Source: Prevotellaceae bacterium (GTDB lineage Bacteria; Bacteroidota; Bacteroidia; Bacteroidales; Bacteroidaceae). Taken from it: DNA of 22,283 nucleotides. A program made the translations under genes and the position numbers. Shown in pieces: positions 15,079 through 21,843 of this stretch. Position 1 is the stretch's first letter. The number at the start of each line of letters is the position of its first letter. The stretch covers positions 1 to 22,283 of the forward strand of contig JAFLUV010000013.1 of NCBI GenBank assembly GCA_022508635.1. The letters are read 5' to 3'. The notes under the pieces were generated by a model. The model saw only the letters and a program-made list of their open reading frames with translations. It ran no database searches and was not told where the DNA came from.

Positions 15079-18063
15079 TTAGAAGCCGAAGGGGAAATCG
15101 TCTTCTTCCGTCTCAAAGTTCTCTTGGTTCTTACCCTTCATTTCCTGCTCCTCGTCTATCTCGTCAGGATCGAGGAATTCCAAGTCGGTCGGCTCGTCGA
15201 TATGCAGGTCCTTAGGCACGTCGATCGGTGCAAAATGCTGATCGTAGAACTCTTTGTATTCATCAAAGCTGAACTCCTTACCCAACATCTTCAAGTTATC
15301 GTCGGAGATGAGCAGGGTACGTATGCCTTCGAGCCTCGTGCGCATGTGTTCGTCGGCATGAAGTTTCTGGGCATAGGCGTGCACTTCGTCGTAAGCAAGG
15401 AACCCCTTCACAATCATGAGTGTCAGATAGGGATCCGCCTGTATCTCGATGTCGAAGTTACGTACCATGTAGTTGGTAAAATTGTAGCGTGCCATCTCAA
15501 AGACTAACATTTTCTCGTCAAGACTGCCTGTAGGATATGCCAGAACGAAATTAAAGTTGCCATATCGATCGTCTTTGAGCTGTGGTATCTCCGTACTGTC
15601 ACCCGACTCCATGCGTATACGACGACTCCAAATACTACTAGCATCGTAGCGGTCGTCCATAAGCAGGCGACCTTCATCCAATCCTTTGACAATGGCATTT
15701 GCCAGCTCTGTCACCTCTTCTTTTGGGAATTTCTGCACCACCTCACGCAGCGTGACCATAAAGGTGTCACGCTCTCCTCCGTAAAGTGCGCTCATGGCAC
15801 GAATGAACATCATGCGGGCTCGGTGCCTGCCTTCTGGGAAGTTATCAGAGCTAAAGCGATAGTTTTCCTCTACTTTGCTATAGTCCTCGGTCTGATATGC
15901 GCCGTATGCCTCGGCATAGAGACTGTCCTCTACGTGCTTGCCATCGCGTGCTATCATTTCATAGTTGGGGTTGCCCAACAAAGTTGAAAGCTTGGCATCT
16001 GGATAGTCCTCAAGCAGATAGCCACGATACTCCTCTGCGCTCTCTACGTCACCTATCCGTCCGTAAAGGAGGAAGAGATGATAAAAGACATTGTCTATAC
16101 CTTCATGATCGGGGAAATCATTGAGCAGACGCACCATCGTGCGCTCGGCAAGGGGAAAGTTCTCGAGCTTTTCCTGTTCCAATATTCCTGCATTATAGAC
16201 AGCATCGGCAAGCAGACGGTTCGACTCTTCCATCTGTTCTTCGGTGAAAGGTATCTGACGCAGATAATATTCTCGTTCGTGAGGATCGTTGGCAAGTGAG
16301 TCCTTTAATGCCTGCTCTGCAGAAGCAAGGCTGTCTGCTACAGCATCTCCTATACCTCCGAAGAGGCTATCTGCAGCAGCTTCATCAAAATCGGGAACCT
16401 GTCTGTCTCCCTCCGTATCCGTCATAAGCAAACGCTTATCGCTGATGCGCCAGAAATCCTCATTGCGACGCCTGCCCCAACGTTTCTGGAAGTCCTGAGC
16501 ACCCTTCTGCACAGCAGAGGGATTATAGAAATACCAGTCGCCTTGCTGCTGATTTCCGAATGAATTCAGGTCGTTTACGATGGTAGGCTTATTGCTATTG
16601 ACAGCATTGTTTCCCGTCACACTATTACCTGCACCGAGATTCAGCGTTCCATTGGCAGCAGCGATCTTGGCTTCCTCCTTTTCCTTCTTGCGCAGTTCGG
16701 CAATGACACGGTCAATAGCTGCCAGATATACCTCTTCCGGACTTTGGGCAAGCACTTGCAGACTGTCTTGCAACTTGATGGTACTCAGGTACGGCTCCAG
16801 CTCCGTGAGTATCTTACTGCGACGCTCGCTTTCTTCGTATTCTTCGTGTTCCTTGTCAAGTGCCCCGATGCAGAGCTTGTATGTCCGGGCTGCATCGATG
16901 TAGTTCTCCTGTTCCCAATAAAGCTGACTCAGGTGGAGCAGCAGTGTTGCCTTGTCGGGACCGTTCTTCTTGCTTTCCTTCACGCCTTTTTCCCAAGCAG
17001 AGATGCAGTGAACCGTATCGTTGTTGCTAAGATAGATATTGCCCATAGCGTAATAGACCTTATCCAGATAATCCTTGTTCTTGTCGCTGCGTGCCATGCG
17101 CTTAAGGCGTGCTATCATCTGGCGAAACTTGCCGCGGTGCATTACTTCGGTCTGCATAATGCGGGCATTGAAGGCTATCTCGTAGGGCGGTGTGGCTCGG
17201 ATGACTCGCGACAGTACTTTGTAGGCCATCGTGTCTCTGCCTGTCTCGTGATAGAGTTGTGCAAGAAGGAAGTTAAGGCGTGCGCGTGGCAGCTTGCCGC
17301 GAGTAGAACGGATGGTTGCCTGCAGATGCGGTATAGCCTCCTGATACTGATGTGTGAGCACGTAGTATCCTGCCCTTGTGTTGTCATAGTCCTTTTGCCC
17401 TCGACGTGTAATGCTGTCGCGCTTCATCTTGCCCAACAAGTCTTCTGCGTCATAGGGCCAGTTCAGTGCCACATAACACCGTGCCAGACGGGCACGGGCA
17501 ACGGAAGTGATATCGGGCTGCGTACTATACAGCCGCAGGATATAATTGTAAGTGGATGCTGCCTCGAAAAACTCGCCCCTGCGAAACTGTGCATCGGCCA
17601 TCATGAGCCAAGCGTGGTATATGTAGGGATTGAACTCCTTGCGAGCCAGGAACTCCTTCTCCTTTTCCGTGCGCCGACCGTTGCCTTTCAACACGGGACG
17701 CTTCTTGATGCTATGCACCTTGATTGCCTTTTCACACTTGGTGATGGCGGTCTCAAAGTTACTCTTCCCCATACCAGCTGTCGACTTGCTGGTACTGATG
17801 TACATGGGCAGAATCCGGTTGAAGTCATCCTTATGCCCTTTGTTCTGTGCCTCTTCGCCTTCGCGAAACGCCACTTGTCCGTTGTAGAGAGTGTTGTAGC
17901 GGGCAGTAAAGGAGTGATAGGTACGCACGGCAGGGGTGTTTTTCTTCGTAGAGCAAGAGAATAGAAAAAGGATGCAAAAAAGCAGACTTCCCCCTGAAAG
18001 GGAGAAGAGAAAGGAGGTAGGCCCTACTTGCCGAGCACTATTTTGCCATATACCTTTTATCAT
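15079..18063 (-). CDS. porW: PorW/SprE: TPR lipoprotein of the type IX secretion system
   Basis: 994-residue lipoprotein. A hydrophobic signal segment (about 17-36) ends in the lipobox LFSC with C37. The conserved opening RTYHSFTARYNTLYNGQ follows, then many TPR-like helical repeats (for example AWLMMADAQFRRGEFFEAAS and LHLSQLYWEQENYIDAARTY). A low-complexity Asn/Gly-rich stretch lies around 480-510, with QQGDWYFYNP and FQKRWGRRRNEDFWR, typical of SprE/PorW. The C-terminus is acidic. SprE/PorW is needed for T9SS secretion and gliding and is thought to connect the PorKLMN trans-envelope complex to the outer-membrane translocon. It lies between a small membrane protein (41-nt gap) and porX. Length is normal for the family. 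Confidence 0.93.
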   Translation of the reverse strand: MIKGIWQNSARQVGPTSFLFSLSGGSLLFCILFLFSCSTKKNTPAVRTYHSFTARYNTLYNGQVAFREGEEAQNKGHKDDFNRILPMYISTSKSTAGMGKSNFETAITKCEKAIKVHSIKKRPVLKGNGRRTEKEKEFLARKEFNPYIYHAWLMMADAQFRRGEFFEAASTYNYILRLYSTQPDITSVARARLARCYVALNWPYDAEDLLGKMKRDSITRRGQKDYDNTRAGYYVLTHQYQEAIPHLQATIRSTRGKLPRARLNFLLAQLYHETGRDTMAYKVLSRVIRATPPYEIAFNARIMQTEVMHRGKFRQMIARLKRMARSDKNKDYLDKVYYAMGNIYLSNNDTVHCISAWEKGVKESKKNGPDKATLLLHLSQLYWEQENYIDAARTYKLCIGALDKEHEEYEESERRSKILTELEPYLSTIKLQDSLQVLAQSPEEVYLAAIDRVIAELRKKEKEEAKIAAANGTLNLGAGNSVTGNNAVNSNKPTIVNDLNSFGNQQQGDWYFYNPSAVQKGAQDFQKRWGRRRNEDFWRISDKRLLMTDTEGDRQVPDFDEAAADSLFGGIGDAVADSLASAEQALKDSLANDPHEREYYLRQIPFTEEQMEESNRLLADAVYNAGILEQEKLENFPLAERTMVRLLNDFPDHEGIDNVFYHLFLLYGRIGDVESAEEYRGYLLEDYPDAKLSTLLGNPNYEMIARDGKHVEDSLYAEAYGAYQTEDYSKVEENYRFSSDNFPEGRHRARMMFIRAMSALYGGERDTFMVTLREVVQKFPKEEVTELANAIVKGLDEGRLLMDDRYDASSIWSRRIRMESGDSTEIPQLKDDRYGNFNFVLAYPTGSLDEKMLVFEMARYNFTNYMVRNFDIEIQADPYLTLMIVKGFLAYDEVHAYAQKLHADEHMRTRLEGIRTLLISDDNLKMLGKEFSFDEYKEFYDQHFAPIDVPKDLHIDEPTDLEFLDPDEIDEEQEMKGKNQENFETEEDDFPFGF

Positions 18064-18104
18064 CTGCCTGTTTACCTTATTATATAACGTACCTGCGGGG
18101 GATT

Positions 18105-18539
18105 TTATTGCCTTCTGTCCCCGACAATAAGGAAAACCTCGTCCTTTAATCCCTCTGGCAGTTCTATCTGTCGCAACAAAAGGCTGCGCACCCAGCCTGC
18201 CACTTCGTCGCTCCGCATGGTGTAGAGCACATCGCGAAACTCCTCTGTTTCCTCTTCATTGTAAGCAGTACGACCACGGAAACGGTCAAGCTCCTCGTCA
18301 TCGTAATAGACGATGTCACGGCTGACGGCCGCCAAGAGACTATCCTTTTCGCACACCTCGTGTTGCCCGCAGCATTCTATTCCTCCTCCCGCGCTTTCTG
18401 TCTTTGATACCTCTGATTTGGTTTCCGGGGAGATGTCCGTCTTTCCTTCCTTTACGTCGGAGCCCACTGATGACCTTTGCGCCAGTGCCGCAATGATACC
18501 CAGCACAATGATTGCCGATATAACGATTGTCAGGAACAT
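18105..18539 (-). CDS. Conserved small membrane-anchored protein with CCGxHxxC motif
   Basis: 144 residues, no known function. One N-terminal transmembrane helix (residues about 2-20, FLTIVISAIIVLGIIAALA) is followed by a polar linker. The compact motif CCGQHEVC (C56, C57, H60, C63) could bind a metal or form a disulfide. The acidic helical C-terminal region (YYDDEELDRFRGR, then EEFRDVLYTMRSDEVAGWVRSL, which ends in LPEGLKDEVFLIV) looks like a folded domain. The start codon overlaps the end of aroA by 10 nt, indicating translational coupling, and porW starts 41 nt downstream. From this fixed position between aroA and porW a role in T9SS assembly is conceivable, but that is only a context argument. 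Confidence 0.8.
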   Translation of the reverse strand: MFLTIVISAIIVLGIIAALAQRSSVGSDVKEGKTDISPETKSEVSKTESAGGGIECCGQHEVCEKDSLLAAVSRDIVYYDDEELDRFRGRTAYNEEETEEFRDVLYTMRSDEVAGWVRSLLLRQIELPEGLKDEVFLIVGDRRQ

Positions 18540-19798
18540 GGGAAATCTTGCCAGAATGCGGGATATGACTTGCTCACCACTTCAGGATGGGCAATACGAA
18601 TGCTGTCCCGACGCATGCAGACTGGCGCAAAGGCCATTGCCATACGATGGTCTTCGTAAGTGCAGATTATGGGGTTGGCCTCAGCCTGGCAACGCTCGCC
18701 ATCCCAATAGATGACACTGTCGCCGTCTTCATGGATAACAAATCCCAATTTGCGAAGCTCGGCCTGGAGGGCTGCAGTACGGTTTGTCTCCTTTATCTTC
18801 AGGCTGGCAAGGCCACGGAAACGGAATGTCGTACCTAACATGGCACAGGTGACGATGAGCGTCTGCGCCAAATCGGGCTGGCCAGTGAGGTCGAGTTCCA
18901 AGTGCGGACAAGGAGCACCGGAACGTGTCAAGCGAACCGTTTCCAGTCCGTCTTTCCCGTTGGCTGCGATAAAGGTTGTCTCTACGCCCAGCAGACGGAA
19001 CATATCGCGCACGGCACTATCACCCTGCAGGCTCTTGGCAAAAAGCCCCGGCAACGTGACCTGCGGCTCGGGGTCGGCAGTCAAAGCCACCATTTCGTAC
19101 CAGTAACTGGCAGCGCTCCAGTCGCTCTCTACAGAATAGTGTTCGGGACGATATCCGCCTGGAGCCACGTAAAGAGAGGAAAGGGAAGTCCAAGTGGCCT
19201 TTGCTCCGAAGTGCGTCATGATAGCCAGCGTCATATCGATGTACGGACGGCTGGCTATGTGCCCTGTAAGGTTCAGCGTGAGGCCGTCGCGGAGCATAGG
19301 GCCTATCATGAGCAAGGCACTGACGTACTGGCTGCTCACGTCGGCAGCCATGGTAACGGTGCCTCCCGCCAGAGCCTTTCCCGTGATGCGGAGAGGCGGG
19401 AATCCTTCTTTCCCATCATAAGAGATGTCAGCTCCTAAAGCACGCAGGGCATCGACGAGAATGCCGATAGGGCGGTGCTGCATGCGCTCCGTACCAGTGA
19501 TGGTGTGTGTGCCGGGCGTGACGCTGAGGTAAGCGGTAAGGAAACGCATGGCGGTTCCTGCTGCCCGTATGTCTATCACCTCAGGCATGTCCGCCAGCGC
19601 AGCAATCATCACGTTCGTGTCGTCGCAATCGGCAAGGCCTGTCACGGCAGCGTGCAGTGCTTCACGGGAGAGCGAGGCTGGACGTGTCAGGGCATAGGTG
19701 ACAAGAGCACGGCCAGAAATGCTTTTGCTGGCAGGCAGCTGTACTTCCTTTCGAAGCTTTCCCTGTGAAACCAATGTCAGCACGGAGGTCTGTTCCAT
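18530..19798 (-). CDS. aroA: 3-phosphoshikimate 1-carboxyvinyltransferase (EPSP synthase)
   Basis: 422 residues from the ATG at 19798. An ATG eight codons upstream (19822) is rejected because it lies inside the promoter -7 box. The enzyme joins shikimate-3-phosphate and PEP in the sixth step of the shikimate pathway. The conserved phosphate-binding segment LPASKSISGRALV starts at about 21 (K25, S26, R30). GTAMRFLTAYLSV, RMQHRPIGILVDALRALGADI, SSQYVSALLMIGPML and IKETNRTAALQAEL mark both lobes of the inverted beta-alpha barrel, and TYEDHRMAMAFAP is the C-terminal active-site segment. It belongs to the somewhat divergent Bacteroidetes form. It is the first gene of the run leading to porW, porX and tsaE. 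Confidence 0.95.
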   Translation of the reverse strand: MEQTSVLTLVSQGKLRKEVQLPASKSISGRALVTYALTRPASLSREALHAAVTGLADCDDTNVMIAALADMPEVIDIRAAGTAMRFLTAYLSVTPGTHTITGTERMQHRPIGILVDALRALGADISYDGKEGFPPLRITGKALAGGTVTMAADVSSQYVSALLMIGPMLRDGLTLNLTGHIASRPYIDMTLAIMTHFGAKATWTSLSSLYVAPGGYRPEHYSVESDWSAASYWYEMVALTADPEPQVTLPGLFAKSLQGDSAVRDMFRLLGVETTFIAANGKDGLETVRLTRSGAPCPHLELDLTGQPDLAQTLIVTCAMLGTTFRFRGLASLKIKETNRTAALQAELRKLGFVIHEDGDSVIYWDGERCQAEANPIICTYEDHRMAMAFAPVCMRRDSIRIAHPEVVSKSYPAFWQDFPCS

Positions 19799-19819
19799 TC
19801 CTTTTCTTGATTTTTGGCA

Positions 19820-19850
19820 CAAAGTTACGAAAAAATTTGGTAGTCACAAA
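19820..19850 (-). promoter_or_regulatory. Canonical promoter of the aroA-porW-porX run
   Basis: Minus strand: the -33 TTTG (19847-19850), a 19-nt spacer and the -7 TAACTTTG (19820-19827) form a perfect Bacteroidetes sigma-ABfr type promoter, 21 nt before the aroA ATG at 19798. It interleaves with the divergent tRNA promoter: the tRNA -33 box lies inside this promoter's spacer. Confidence 0.85.
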
Positions 19851-19867
19851 AAAAAGCCCTACCTTTG
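19836..19867 (+). promoter_or_regulatory. Canonical promoter of tRNA-Pro
   Basis: Plus strand: the -33 TTTG (19836-19839), a 20-nt spacer and the -7 TACCTTTG (19860-19867) are positioned to start transcription just before the tRNA at 19887. It overlaps the aroA promoter on the other strand. Confidence 0.85.
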
Positions 19868-19886
19868 CAGCGCAAACCTTAAGGAG

Positions 19887-19959
19887 CGGGATGTAGCGCA
19901 GTTGGTAGCGCACACGTCTGGGGGGCGCGAGGTCGCAAGTTCGAGTCTTGTCATCCCGA
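19887..19959 (+). tRNA. tRNA-Pro (anticodon GGG)
   Basis: 73-nt cloverleaf without encoded CCA. The acceptor stem is CGGGATG (19887-19893) with CATCCCG (19952-19958) and discriminator A; C1-G72 is typical of bacterial tRNA-Pro. The D-stem is GCGC/GCGC around AGTTGGTA. The anticodon loop CTGGGGG has GGG at 19920-19922, reading CCC/CCU. The T-arm is GCAAG-TTCGAGT-CTTGT. The anticodon stem contains an A-C opposition (19914 with 19928, positions 28-42) and a U-G pair at 31-39, so the stem is weaker than expected; everything else is regular. It has its own promoter and terminator, so it is a single-gene transcription unit. Confidence 0.92.
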
Positions 19960-19965
19960 CCTTTG

Positions 19966-20006
19966 AAAAGAGCGAATCACTTGGAAGCAAGTGGTTCGCT
20001 CTTTTT
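19966..20006. terminator. Strong intrinsic terminator after tRNA-Pro, probably bidirectional
   Basis: Arms GAGCGAATCACTTG (19970-19983) and its near-perfect complement (19988-20001, one G-U type pair) flank a GAAG loop, followed by TTTTT on the plus strand; AAAA precedes the stem, so it can also act on the minus strand. It ends the tRNA transcript and may back up termination after menA. Confidence 0.9.
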
Positions 20007-20064
20007 GACTATTTGTACGTCTTATACCTGCTTCCGTATGACCCGGGGCTCTTGGCTGGCAAAG

Positions 20065-20138
20065 GGGGCCTATTGGTCAAAATGGGTGGTGAAATCATCT
20101 CGAAAATTGGGGCCATTGGTCAAAAGGGTGGCGGCATC
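20065..20138. repeat. Pair of imperfect direct repeats (about 32 bp)
   Basis: 20065-20097 and 20109-20138 share the core ATTGGTCAAAA plus flanking GGGGCC, GGGTGG and ATCA, with a few single-base differences and indels. Starts are 44 bp apart. They lie in the non-coding stretch between the tRNA terminator and the end of menA. Role unknown; they could be a remnant of a dispersed repeat or a small duplication. Confidence 0.6.
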
Positions 20139-20150
20139 AGATTATGCCGC
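20131..20150 (-). terminator. Hairpin just after menA
   Basis: Perfect 7-bp stem GCGGCAT/ATGCCGC with a 6-nt loop, 6 nt past the menA stop. On the minus strand it is followed by CACCCTTTT rather than a clean T-run, so it is probably a modest terminator or a 3'-end protecting stem. Confidence 0.5.
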
Positions 20151-20156
20151 AGAACG

Positions 20157-21017
20157 TCAGACGTGCAAAACCATGCCGAGGGAATACAGGACGGCAAAGA
20201 GCAGGATGGCAAGAGCCGTGCGGCCGAGGACGGCATTGAGTGCACGGCCGGCATGTATGCGGCGCATTCGGAGGGCATTGGAGAGGTGGAGGGGCAGATA
20301 GAGCAAGGGAAGCACCGTCTGCACGGCCACCAAGAGAATGGCCGTGAGGCCGAAGAGGAAATAGAGTCTTTCCGTGGCACGGCTGCCGATGAGTACGACC
20401 AGCGTGCGCTTGCCGGCGCGACCGTCCGTCTCCCTGTCGCGATAGTTGTTGACCAGCAGCAGGCAGTCGGTGACCAGTCCCATGGCCACGGCGGCAAGGA
20501 CGACGGGGAGCGTCACCGTCCGCGTTTGCAGGTAATAGGTGATACAGACGGGCACGATGCCGAAGAAGAGAAGCACCAGCAAGTCGCCCATCGCTATGCG
20601 CGACAGCGAAGTCGTATAGAGGAAGCAGGCGAGCACGCAAACCGCTCCCACGAGCAGCATCTCCCAGCCTCCCCACCAGGCAAGGGGCAGGCCGACGAGG
20701 CAGGAAACCAGCGTCGTGACGACAATTCCCCGGCGCATGGCACGAGGCGTTATCCACCCCTGGGCACAGGCGCGTTCGGGGCCGAGACGGTCCTTGCCGT
20801 CCGTTCCGTTCATGAAGTCGAGATAGTCGTTGACGAAATTCGCGTCAACCTGCATCAGCAGGGCAAACGACGCGCAAAGCAATGCCGGCGTCCACTCCAG
20901 CCTCCCTTGGGCCGTCCACGCTGCGGACAATGCCACCGCGACCGGAGCCAGTGCCCCCGACAGCGTCTTGGGACGGGCGGCAAGGAACCATGCTTTCGGA
21001 CTGTTTGTTTTCATCAT
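20157..21017 (-). CDS. menA: 1,4-dihydroxy-2-naphthoate polyprenyltransferase
   Basis: 286-residue integral membrane UbiA-family prenyltransferase that attaches the polyprenyl tail to DHNA to give demethylmenaquinone. The first conserved Asp-rich motif is NFVNDYLDFMNGTD (about 60-73). The second is LLLVNNYRDRETDGRAGKRT near 186-205. Multiple hydrophobic helices span the length and AARPKTLSGALAPV at the N-terminus is typical of MenA. Two adjacent ATG codons allow a start at 21017 or 21014. The stop is followed by a small hairpin. Upstream, between menA and the Cys-rich gene, lies an array of 22-bp repeats that may be in its leader. Menaquinone is the standard anaerobic respiratory quinone in Bacteroidetes. 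Confidence 0.93.
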   Translation of the reverse strand: MMKTNSPKAWFLAARPKTLSGALAPVAVALSAAWTAQGRLEWTPALLCASFALLMQVDANFVNDYLDFMNGTDGKDRLGPERACAQGWITPRAMRRGIVVTTLVSCLVGLPLAWWGGWEMLLVGAVCVLACFLYTTSLSRIAMGDLLVLLFFGIVPVCITYYLQTRTVTLPVVLAAVAMGLVTDCLLLVNNYRDRETDGRAGKRTLVVLIGSRATERLYFLFGLTAILLVAVQTVLPLLYLPLHLSNALRMRRIHAGRALNAVLGRTALAILLFAVLYSLGMVLHV

Positions 21018-21050
21018 AGCGAGATGTCTTTTTACGTTGATACGGCAATG

Positions 21051-21236
21051 ACTCTCCTGAAAGCGTCCGGCGACTCTCTTGAAAGCGTCCGGCGACTCTC
21101 TTGAAAGTGCTCCCAGTACTCTCTTGAAAGTACTCCACTACTCTCTTGAGAGTACTCCGACGTTCTCTTGAGAGTGCTCCGACATTCTCTTGAGAGTGCT
21201 CCGACGTTCTCCCGAGAGTGCTCCGGCACTCTGAGG
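21051..21236. repeat. 22-bp tandem repeat array with internal palindromes
   Basis: Eight units plus a partial ninth, starting at 21051, 21073, 21095, 21118, 21140, 21162, 21184, 21206 and 21228; all are 22 bp except one of 23 bp. The core is ACTCTCTTGAGAGT, itself a palindrome with 6-bp arms, followed by a GC-rich spacer such as GCTCCGACG. The left units have GAAAGCGTCCGGCG and the right ones GAGAGTGCTCCGACG, so the array shows a sequence gradient as in an evolving minisatellite. Because 22 is not a multiple of 3 the reading frame changes at every unit, which argues against a coding repeat. It ends 34 nt before the menA start codon. Confidence 0.9.
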
Positions 21237-21261
21237 AAAAACGCCCGGCAAGTCTTCGGGA

Positions 21262-21305
21262 AGAGGATTGAACCAGTCATTCCAGAGGATTGAGTCAGTC
21301 GTTCC
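21262..21305. repeat. Second 22-bp direct repeat pair overlapping a stop codon
   Basis: Two adjacent 22-bp copies (21262-21283 and 21284-21305) of a different unit beginning AGAGGATTGA and ending TTCC, with four differences. The second copy covers the last codons and stop of the Cys-rich gene (stop at 21295-21297). The period equals that of the neighbouring array although the sequence is different. Confidence 0.75.
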
Positions 21306-21729
21306 AATTGATGTTTTCTTCGTAGGAATCGAACTTCAGCTCTTCCTTTACGCCGGCCTCGCGAAGGGCAGCAAGGACAATCTCCTGCTCCCTGGGCGAG
21401 AGGGCGGTTGCACCACGGCGACGCTCATAGTATGCGTTGTGCCCGAAGTGGGTAAGCAGCCTGGACACGAACTCCCGGTACTGTCCGGGATACATCCTCT
21501 GCTGGAAGTTCGTGAATCCACGGGCGTAAACCACCGGCTTCGAGTTACGGTAGAACCGGCACTGGGCATCCCTGCTGCACAGCTTGGGGTTGATCAGGAG
21601 CAAGTAATTCTCCTTTTCCTCCGCCCGTGCGTAGGCCAGCTGATGCAGACAGGCGGATGCCATGGGACAGTCGGCCTGCAGGCAGACGGGATAGTTGGGA
21701 GGAACGGAGGTGTAGGTCTTCTTTGGCAT
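21295..21729 (-). CDS. Cys-rich conserved hypothetical protein
   Basis: 144 residues, no signal peptide or membrane segment. The N-terminal half carries a regular cysteine pattern: C16, C21, C27 with H29 (VCLQADCPMASACLHQLAYA), then C51 and C57 (LCSRDAQCRFYR), which could coordinate zinc or an Fe-S centre. The C-terminal half is basic and helical (GFTNFQQRMYPGQYREFVSR and ALSPREQEIVLAALREAGV), with an acidic tail. It resembles Bacteroidetes-specific small hypothetical proteins (possibly the DUF6078 group, a recollection I cannot confirm). Its stop codon lies inside a 22-bp repeat. The gap to the upstream thioredoxin gene (21730-21843) holds a short GGGG/CCCC hairpin and nothing else recognisable. 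Confidence 0.7.
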   Translation of the reverse strand: MPKKTYTSVPPNYPVCLQADCPMASACLHQLAYARAEEKENYLLLINPKLCSRDAQCRFYRNSKPVVYARGFTNFQQRMYPGQYREFVSRLLTHFGHNAYYERRRGATALSPREQEIVLAALREAGVKEELKFDSYEENINWND

Positions 21730-21843
21730 AATGCTGCGTATTTTATGGTTCGGGGCTGAACACCCCTTTTATGCTTACTTCAGTTTATCCGACAGCCCGG
21801 CCAGTCCGAAGTCTTCTTCATCACTAAGCCGTTTCAGCCGTCC

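Noticed and set aside
16744..17964. 406-codon plus-strand frame opposite porW
   Set aside because: Antisense shadow of a well-supported PorW/SprE gene; no domain and no promoter.
19887..20160. Integrated element at tRNA-Pro
   Set aside because: No integrase gene and no second copy of the tRNA 3' end were found in the window.
19698..21104. 468-codon plus-strand frame running through the tRNA and across menA
   Set aside because: It reads through the tRNA gene and its terminator and is antisense to aroA's start and to menA.
21051..21236. CRISPR array
   Set aside because: The repeats are contiguous with no unique spacers, the unit is 22 bp, and no cas genes are present.
21032..21307. 91-codon minus-strand frame with repeated Ser-Arg-Glu over the 22-bp repeats
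   Set aside because: The 22-bp period shifts frame at each unit and other frames are also open, so openness is a by-product of the repeat; it also overlaps the end of the Cys-rich gene.
21752..21772. GGGG-loop-CCCC hairpin followed by TTTT on the plus strand
   Set aside because: The stem is only 4 bp and no plus-strand gene ends there, so it is not a convincing terminator.
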